A DNA stretch of 64,000 nucleotides, from contig NZ_KI632511.1 in the NCBI RefSeq assembly GCF_000504285.1, positions 5,143,372 to 5,207,371 on the forward strand, read 5' to 3'. Under the pieces are notes generated by a model, which was not told the origin of the DNA, searched no databases, and worked only from the letters and a program-made list of their open reading frames with translations. This DNA is from Actinospica robiniae DSM 44927 (lineage in GTDB: Bacteria; Actinomycetota; Actinomycetes; Streptomycetales; Catenulisporaceae). The first letter of the stretch is position 1; every line of letters starts with the position of its first letter. Below, piece after piece: positions 59,101 to 64,000 of this stretch. Position numbers and translations under genes: made by a program.

Positions 59101-59757
59101 CTGGATCGCCACGGCCCGCCGGGCCACCTCGGCCTGCCGGCCCAGCGGCTTGAGCTGGCGGCGCAGCTCCGTGGTCAGGTCGGTGATCCGGGTGAGGTTG
59201 GCCTGCATCGCGTCCAGCTTCCGCAGCGCCTTCTCCTTGCGCTTGCGGTGCTTCAGGACGCCCGCGGCCTCCTCGATGAACGCCCGCCGCTCCTCCGGGC
59301 CGGCCTGGAGCACCGCGTCGAGCCTGCCCTGGCCGACGATCACGTGCATCTCGCGGCCGATGCCGGAGTCGGAGAGCAGCTCCTGGATGTCGAGCAGCCG
59401 GCAGGCCGTGCCGTTGATCGCGTACTCGGACCCGCCGTTGCGGAACATGATCCGCGAGATGGTGACCTCGGTGTAGTCGATCGGCAGGGCGCCGTCGGTG
59501 TTGTCGATGGTCAGGCTGACCTCGGCCCGGCCCAGCGGCGGGCGGCCGGAGGTGCCGGCGAAGATGACGTCCTCCATCTTGCCGCCGCGCAGCGACTTCG
59601 CGCCCTGTTCGCCCATGACCCAGGCCAGGGCGTCGACGACGTTCGACTTGCCGGACCCGTTCGGCCCGACCACGCAGGTGATGCCCGGTTCGAAGCGGAG
59701 CGTGGTGGCCGAGGCGAAGGACTTGAAGCCGCGCAAGGTCATGCTCTTGAGGTGCAC
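56161..59757 (-). CDS. smc: Chromosome segregation ATPase SMC
   Basis: A 1198-residue condensin. The N-terminal head has VVGPNGSGKSN (Walker A, 31-38). Two long coiled coils flank a hinge (about 500-650, MLGSVAAILTIEQGAETAVA). The C-terminal head has LSLLSGGERSLTAVAL and FYVMDEVEAALDD. It compacts and aligns chromosome arms and is loaded at parS by ParB. The GTG at 59757 starts the invariant VHLKSMTLRGFKSF. A MITE abuts its stop codon. Confidence 0.97.
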   Translation of the reverse strand: MHLKSMTLRGFKSFASATTLRFEPGITCVVGPNGSGKSNVVDALAWVMGEQGAKSLRGGKMEDVIFAGTSGRPPLGRAEVSLTIDNTDGALPIDYTEVTISRIMFRNGGSEYAINGTACRLLDIQELLSDSGIGREMHVIVGQGRLDAVLQAGPEERRAFIEEAAGVLKHRKRKEKALRKLDAMQANLTRITDLTTELRRQLKPLGRQAEVARRAVAIQADLRDARLRLLADEFVTLQTAYQQETADDQAVKERRARIEREVASCLAQETELERSVQELVPHLAATQEAWYRLSSLRERLRGTSSLAGERLRNLTQLAQGAQTERHGRDPEEMEREAEYIREQEDTLAEEIAQAQEALADAVRRRGEAEAAHGAEERRLAAAVRSAADRRENLAKLAGRVGAVRSKLAAADAELGRLEAAHEEARGRAASVQHEYDELKAQVEGIEDGDGLDAEVEEATTALAETEERLTALRAAERDAERERGAFAARKEALELGLNRKDGAGALLAATDRLSGMLGSVAAILTIEQGAETAVAAALGLAADAVAVGSPDAAVNAMRLLKAEDKGRAAIVIGGAHYQGAELPELPSYARYLSGLVRVPTEMRASVERLLYGMAIVDDLGEASRLLEARPELVAVTREGDVLGRHIAHGGSSSAPSLLEIQAAVDEAAEKLAEAIERARSLRIDLEQATDQQRAAKQHLDALVAERRAADAQKASVAQQLGRLGGQARAALAEVERYAKAADAAKQAREKDESTLVDLELEHEEAAAAAETSAEGEENSTELRDELAAEATAARAAEMEARLAVRTGEERARSLAGRADGLDRAARAEREARARAAERQAVASEQARVARAVVSGVRQTLACLEISLAQAGALREQAEKERAEREARLSLLRTRGRELAGELDQLTDAAHRDEVARAEKRMRLEQLEEKAMEEHGVAITALVAEYGPEAPVPVVDANGEPGTVKFVRVEQEKRLRQAEKDYTALGKVNPLALEEFAAMEERYKFLSEQLEDLKKTRADLLQVVKDVDERVEQVFAEAYADTEREFVGVFSRLFPGGEGRLYLTDPSDMLTTGIEVEARPPGKKVKRLSLLSGGERSLTAVALLVSIFKARPSPFYVMDEVEAALDDTNLQRLIAIMEELRASSQLIVITHQKRTMEVADALYGVSMRGDGVTTVISQKLRRDGEMHDHVPAQVVSADV

Positions 59758-60074
59758 GTCGACCCGAGTTCCTAGGTGTCCAATGGCTGACCGACTACGC
59801 CACTCAGCGTACTGGGTGCAAGAGCAGAAGGGACGCCTTGGCGTCCCTTCAACGTACCTTCGCGTCCATGCGGTGGACGGCTCGCCGTCCCCTCGCATCC
59901 ACGCGGCGGGCTGCGGGCGGTGCTGACACGGCGTCACGAGCCGCCCGTCCGCCGCCGGAGACCCCTGTTCTGGCAGAGGTCTCCCGTATGTTCAGTTGTG
60001 TTCGGCGCCGCCGGATGTGTTCGGACTCCGAGGCGCCCTGCCCGGGACCGACGGCGGGCGTCGGCCGGGACGCC
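59758..60074. other. Intergenic region smc to small coiled-coil gene
   Basis: This 317-bp gap holds the 59827-59850 hairpin and should carry the smc promoter. No tRNA, small gene or clear -10/-35 pair was found. The acylphosphatase gene that often accompanies smc in Streptomyces is not here. Confidence 0.45.
59827..59850 (-). terminator. Short hairpin upstream of smc
   Basis: Perfect 11-bp arms GAAGGGACGCC and complement with a 2-base TT core lie between smc and the upstream small gene. On the minus strand it is followed by TTCTGCTCTTG, so it may terminate the small coiled-coil gene's transcript. Confidence 0.45.
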
Positions 60075-60284
60075 TCAGGTGAGCGCGGGCTCGCGCTGCT
60101 CCACGGCGGCGAGCAGTTCGCGGTCGAAGGAGTCCGAGTGCACGGCCGCGGCCAGCGCGTCGTTCTCCGCCTTCGCGCGCCCGAGCTGGTCCTCGAGATC
60201 GCGTACGCGCTGCTGCAGCCTCCGGACCTCGGCGAGCATCCGCGGGTCCGTGCCCCCGATGTGTCCGAGTAGTGCCTTAGCCAT
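60075..60284 (-). CDS. Small conserved actinobacterial coiled-coil protein
   Basis: A 69-residue protein of the form MAKALLGHIGGTDPRMLAEV, then a coiled coil (RRLQQRVRDLEDQLGRAKAE) and a short tail ending EPALT. Near-identical small proteins are widespread in Streptomyces and relatives, with no known function. The ATG has GGAGG 8 bases upstream, which fixes the start; the longer in-frame extension is rejected. Confidence 0.85.
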   Translation of the reverse strand: MAKALLGHIGGTDPRMLAEVRRLQQRVRDLEDQLGRAKAENDALAAAVHSDSFDRELLAAVEQREPALT

Positions 60285-60782
60285 TCCAGGATCCTCCACG
60301 TCGAGTGGACCGGCACGATCGGTCGGAACCGTGCCGTTACTTGTCACCGAGACCTTTTCCGCCACGGTGGATCTTGTGCTGCGCCGACGCCGCCCTAGTG
60401 GCCCGAACACGCGGGGCACTGGGGGCTGTAGGTGTGCACAGGGGGGTCGGAATCCGTGCACAGACGCAGCTTCCACTGGCGTCCCACGCGCTGAAATGGG
60501 CAGGTGCGCGGGCTTCTAGCGTCTCACCGCGGGCGCCCGCGGTCAAATCCGGCGCCACTTCGCACCCGCCGCCAGGTTTAGCCGCCCCTCGCGCGTGGTA
60601 TTGACGGCGCTCACCCCGCGTTCAACGGCCTGTGCCACCCCGGGCGCGCGGGTCCGGCCGCCCGCGCCGCCCACCGGAAGGATTAGCCGCTTCGGGTCAA
60701 CTCTCGCCGCCGACGCCACGGCCGGGCGCCCTCGTCCCCGGCACCCGGCTGTGCGCACCCGTCGCGCGACCCCCTCCGGCCG
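60285..60782. other. Intergenic region between valS and the small coiled-coil gene
   Basis: This 498-bp stretch lies where folC follows valS in Streptomyces; no folC remnant was seen. It contains an 18-bp perfect palindrome ACCGCGGGCGCCCGCGGT at 60526-60543 and a near-repeat of GTGCACAG around 60436-60465. A 71-codon minus-strand frame (60543-60758) has no ribosome-binding site or family match and is not called. Confidence 0.5.
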
Positions 60783-63434
60783 TCAGGCGGCCGGGAGCGC
60801 CTCGAGCTGCGCCTGAATCCGGCTCAGGTCCGCCTCCGCGGCGGCCAGCCGGTCCCGGATCTTGGCCACCACCGGCTCCGGCGCCTTGGCCAGGAAGGCC
60901 TGGTTGTCCAGCTTCGCGGTGGCCTGCGCGATCTCCTTGGCCGCCGCGATCTGGTCCTTCGTCAGCCGGGCCCGCTCGGCCGCCACGTCGATCGTGCCGG
61001 ACAGGTCGAGCTCCACCACCGCCAGGGCCGTCTGCAGGGTCGCCGTGGTGGCGAAGTCCGGCTCCGGCTCGGTGAGCCGGGCCAGCGCCCGCAGGTCCGC
61101 CTCGTGGGCCGCGAGCGAACCGGTCAGCGCGAGCCGGCCGGGCACCCGCTGGCCGAGCCGCAGCCCCTGGTCCGAGCGGAACCGGCGGATCTCGGTGACC
61201 GCCTCCTGCAGCGCCGCGATCTCCTCCTCGGCGGCCTGGTCCTGCAGCGCCACGTCCGCCTTCGGCCACTCGGCCACCACCAGCGACTCGCCGCCGGTAA
61301 GGGTCTTCCACAGCTCCTCGGTGACGAACGGGATGTACGGGTGCAGCAGCCGCAGCGTCACGTCCAGCACGTGCCCGAGCACCGCGCGGGTGGCCTCGGC
61401 CGCCTCGCCGCCCGCGTTCAGCGGCGCCTTCGCCAGCTCCACGTACCAGTCGAACAGCTCGTCCCAGGCGAAGTGGTAGAGCGCCGCACAGGCCTTCGCG
61501 TGCTGGTAGTCCTCCATGAACGCGTCCACCTCGGCGGTGACCGTGGTGAGCCGGGACAGGATCCAGCGGTCCGCGGTGGACAGCTGCTCCCGCGGCGGCA
61601 GGCCGGTGTTGGTCGCGCCGTTCATCAGGGCGAAGCGGGTGGCGTTCCAGATCTTGTTGCAGAAGTTGCGCGAGGCCTGGCACCAGTCCTCGCCGGTGGC
61701 GAGGTCCACGCCCGGGTTGGCGCCGCGGGCGAGGGTGAAGCGGGTCGCGTCCGCGCCGTACTTCTCCACCCACTCGAGCGGGTCGATGCCGTTGCCGAGC
61801 GACTTCGAGAACTTCCGCCCGAACTGGTCGCGCACCAGGCCGTGCAGGGCCACCGTACGGAACGGCACGGACTCGGCCGGGCCGCGGTCCTTCATCGCGT
61901 ACAGGCCGAAGAGCATCATCCGCACGACCCAGAAGAACAGGATGTCGTAGCCGGTCACCAGCACCGAGGTCGGATAGAACTTGCGCAGGTCCTCGGTGTC
62001 GTCCGGCCAGCCCAGCGTGGAGAAGGGCCACAGGCCGGAGGAGAACCAGGTGTCGAGCACGTCGTTGTCCTGGCGCCAGCCCTCGGCCTCGGTGCCCGGC
62101 GGCTGCTCGTCCGGGCCCACGCACACGACCTCGCCGTCCGGCCCGTACCAGACCGGGATCCGGTGCCCCCACCACAGCTGCCGGGAGATGCACCAGTCGC
62201 GCAGGTCGTCCACCCACTGGAAGTAGCGCGGCTCGAGCTCCTTCGGGTGGATCCGCACCCGCCCGTCGCGCACCGCGGCGCCGGCCGCCTCGGCCAGCGG
62301 CCCCACCTTCACCCACCACTGCATGGACAGCCGCGGCTCGACCACCGTGTCGCAGCGCGAGCAGTGCCCCACCGCGTGCACGTACGGCCGCTTCTCCGCG
62401 ACGACCCGGCCCTCCTCGCGCAGCGCGGCCACCACGGCCGGGCGCGCCTCGAACCGGTCCAGGCCCTCGAACGGCCCGGGCACGGTGATCACCGCGCGCT
62501 CGTCCATCACCACCAGGTTGGGCAGGCCGTGGCGCTGCCCGATCTCGAAGTCGTTCGGGTCGTGCGCCGGGGTCACCTTCACCGCGCCGGTGCCGAACTT
62601 CGGGTCCACGTGCGCGTCGGCCACGATCGGCACCCGGCGGCCGGTGAACGGGATCTCCACCTCGGTGCCCACCAGGTGCGCGTACCGCTCGTCGTCCGGG
62701 TGCACCGCCACGGCCGTGTCGCCCAGCATCGTCTCGGCCCGGGTGGTGGCCACCACGATGGCGTCCGCGCCCTCGCCGTAGCGGATCGAGACCAGCTCAC
62801 CCTCGTCGTCGTGGTGCTCCACCTCGGCGTCGGACAGGGCCGTGAGGCAGCGCGGGCACCAGTTGATGATCCGCTCGGCCCGGTAGATCAGGTCGTCGTC
62901 GTAGAGCCGCTTGAAGATCGTCAGCACACTGCGGGAGAGGACCTCGTCGAAGGTGAACCGCTCCCGGGTCCAGTCCACGCTCGCGCCGAGCTTGCGGATC
63001 TGGTTGAGGATGGCGCCGCCCTTCTCCTCCTTCCACTCCCAGGTGCGCTTGACGAATGCCTCGCGCCCGAGGTCGTGGCGGGACTTGCCCTCCTTGGCCA
63101 GCTGCTTCTCCACCGCGTTCTGGGTGGCGATGCCGGCGTGGTCGGTCCCGGGCAGCCACAGCGCCTCGAAGCCCTGCATCCGCTTGCGGCGGGTGATCGC
63201 GTCCTGGATCGTCACGTCGAGGGCGTGGCCGAGGTGCAGCACGCTGGTGACGTTCGGCGGCGGGATCACGATGGTGTGCGCGGGCTTCGAGCTCGTGGCG
63301 TCGGCCACGAAGTAGCCCTCGGCTACCCAGCGCTCGTAGAGCTTCCCCTCTACCTCGGCCGGCGCATACTGCGGCGGCAAGGTGGCGGCAGCGGCTGCGC
63401 TGCCCTGGCTCTGAGAGGCGGAGGCATCGTTCAC
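60783..63434 (-). CDS. valS: Valyl-tRNA synthetase
   Basis: An 883-residue class Ia synthetase charging tRNA-Val. The HIGH motif is HLGH in [19 protein letters not shown] is KFSKS in [11 protein letters not shown]. An editing (CP1) domain with [13 protein letters not shown] and a C-terminal coiled coil are present. The N-terminal ~20 residues are Ser/Ala/Gln-rich. It is divergent from the Pro/Gln-rich gene. Confidence 0.97.
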   Translation of the reverse strand: MNDASASQSQGSAAAAATLPPQYAPAEVEGKLYERWVAEGYFVADATSSKPAHTIVIPPPNVTSVLHLGHALDVTIQDAITRRKRMQGFEALWLPGTDHAGIATQNAVEKQLAKEGKSRHDLGREAFVKRTWEWKEEKGGAILNQIRKLGASVDWTRERFTFDEVLSRSVLTIFKRLYDDDLIYRAERIINWCPRCLTALSDAEVEHHDDEGELVSIRYGEGADAIVVATTRAETMLGDTAVAVHPDDERYAHLVGTEVEIPFTGRRVPIVADAHVDPKFGTGAVKVTPAHDPNDFEIGQRHGLPNLVVMDERAVITVPGPFEGLDRFEARPAVVAALREEGRVVAEKRPYVHAVGHCSRCDTVVEPRLSMQWWVKVGPLAEAAGAAVRDGRVRIHPKELEPRYFQWVDDLRDWCISRQLWWGHRIPVWYGPDGEVVCVGPDEQPPGTEAEGWRQDNDVLDTWFSSGLWPFSTLGWPDDTEDLRKFYPTSVLVTGYDILFFWVVRMMLFGLYAMKDRGPAESVPFRTVALHGLVRDQFGRKFSKSLGNGIDPLEWVEKYGADATRFTLARGANPGVDLATGEDWCQASRNFCNKIWNATRFALMNGATNTGLPPREQLSTADRWILSRLTTVTAEVDAFMEDYQHAKACAALYHFAWDELFDWYVELAKAPLNAGGEAAEATRAVLGHVLDVTLRLLHPYIPFVTEELWKTLTGGESLVVAEWPKADVALQDQAAEEEIAALQEAVTEIRRFRSDQGLRLGQRVPGRLALTGSLAAHEADLRALARLTEPEPDFATTATLQTALAVVELDLSGTIDVAAERARLTKDQIAAAKEIAQATAKLDNQAFLAKAPEPVVAKIRDRLAAAEADLSRIQAQLEALPAA

Positions 63435-63524
63435 AAGACGATTGTACGGAGCCCGAGCAGACCGGTACGCATCCGTTATTGCCTACCGTGCCGCCCGGTC
63501 CGGCTGACGGGGTAGGTTCACTGC

Positions 63525-64000
63525 ATGTCGTGGGGAGATTCGTCAGGACAAACGCCGTACGATCCGAATAATCCGTACGCCCAGCAGCCGTATCCGCAAC
63601 AGCCGCAACAGCCGCAACAGCCGCAGCAACAGCCGCCGCAGAACCCCGCCTGGGGGCAGCAGGGCGGTTACCCACAGCAGCCGATGCCGGATCAGTCCGG
63701 CTACGGACAGCCCCCCGTGCAGCAGCCGTACCCCTATGACGCGCAGTCAGGCGGCTACCAGCAGCAGCCCGGCTACGGACAGCCGGCGTACGGGCAGCCG
63801 GAGTATCCGAACTTCGCGCCGCCGAAGAAGACCAACGGCACGCTGATCGCCACGGTCGTGGCCGCGGTACTCGTCGCCGGGGGCGGCATCACGGCAGCCG
63901 TCATGCTCACCGGCAAGTCGGGCACATCGAGCCTGACCGCCGACGGCCAGCCGAGCGCGACGCCCGGGGCGTCGACCTCCAGCTCGCCGAAGACTTCGTC
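63525..64000 (+). CDS. Pro/Gln/Gly-rich single-pass membrane protein (N-terminal part)
   Basis: Only the first 158 codons are in the window. The N-terminus of about 100 residues is a repetitive Pro/Gln/Tyr/Gly stretch (PQQPQQPQQPQ; GYGQPAYGQPEYP). One membrane segment follows (about 109-130, LIATVVAAVLVAGGGITAAV), then a Ser/Thr-rich outer region. Such proteins in actinobacteria are often cell-surface sensors or DUF4352-type lipoprotein-like proteins. No family is assignable from this part. The ATG lies 90 bases from the divergent valS start. Confidence 0.75.
   Translation, partial: MSWGDSSGQTPYDPNNPYAQQPYPQQPQQPQQPQQQPPQNPAWGQQGGYPQQPMPDQSGYGQPPVQQPYPYDAQSGGYQQQPGYGQPAYGQPEYPNFAPPKKTNGTLIATVVAAVLVAGGGITAAVMLTGKSGTSSLTADGQPSATPGASTSSSPKTS

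Noticed and set aside
56194-59775. 1193-codon plus-strand open frame opposite smc
   Set aside because: It is the mirror of the smc frame and has no motifs. Long antisense frames are expected at this GC content.
60543-60758. 71-codon minus-strand frame between valS and the coiled-coil gene
   Set aside because: It has no ribosome-binding site, no recognisable motif and an Arg/Ala composition typical of random GC-rich frames.
61104-63515. 803-codon plus-strand open frame opposite valS
   Set aside because: It is antisense shadow of an unambiguous valyl-tRNA synthetase.

Overview
The window is about 70% GC with strongly G/C-biased third codon positions. It encodes WhiG and NsdA, regulators typical of sporulating actinomycetes, and its gene order matches the conserved rpsB-whiG-rplS-ffh-glnD-ftsY-smc block of Streptomyces. 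It is therefore chromosomal DNA of a filamentous actinobacterium, in Streptomycetales or a close relative such as Catenulisporales. The order-level placement is inference. No rRNA, tRNA, CRISPR array or intact insertion sequence was found.

Region 1 (1-22850) is a polyamine/GABA utilisation region. A minus-strand unit runs from an aldehyde dehydrogenase (15223) through potD-potA-potB-potC, a FAD-dependent amine oxidoreductase and an mmsA-like CoA-acylating dehydrogenase to a strong hairpin at 6212-6250. A plus-strand unit holds an Lrp/AsnC regulator, a class III aminotransferase, a PNPOx-fold protein and a second FAD oxidoreductase. Between the two units lie a PucR-family regulator and another aldehyde dehydrogenase. 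Further left are gabT and a truncated aldehyde dehydrogenase at the window edge. The inferred route is putrescine uptake, then transamination or oxidation to 4-aminobutyraldehyde, then GABA, then succinate semialdehyde, then succinate. An orphan VirD4/TraG-like ATPase, a PAP2 phosphatase and a shortened AbiEi-like gene are interspersed on the left.

Region 2 (22984-30733) begins with a degenerate ABC-type ATPase and its overlapping membrane protein. It then reads leftward through rpsB-tsf-pyrH-frr-cdsA-rlmN-HAD phosphatase (translation, UMP kinase, phospholipid precursor synthesis, rRNA modification).

Region 3 (31070-45689) is entirely minus strand: an M23 peptidase, a TetR regulator, whiG with an unusually long N-terminus, dprA, comM, a YraN-type nuclease, a DUF2469 gene, rnhB, two signal peptidases, rplS, trmD, rimM, khpA, rpsP and ffh.

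Region 4 (45819-64000) holds a DnaQ-like exonuclease and, in the convergent gap before glnD, two perfect 16-bp parS-type palindromes. Next come glnD-glnB-amtB with a GlnR-type site upstream of amtB, nsdA, a shortened prim-pol-like gene, ftsY, a WXG100-like gene pair, a 162-bp foldback element (MITE) abutting the smc stop codon, smc, a small coiled-coil gene, valS and the start of a Pro/Gln-rich membrane protein.

The least expected signals are the parS pair, the MITE at smc, a 26-codon leader ORF coupled to the lrp gene, the degenerate ATPase/membrane-protein pair and the WXG100-like pair between ftsY and smc.
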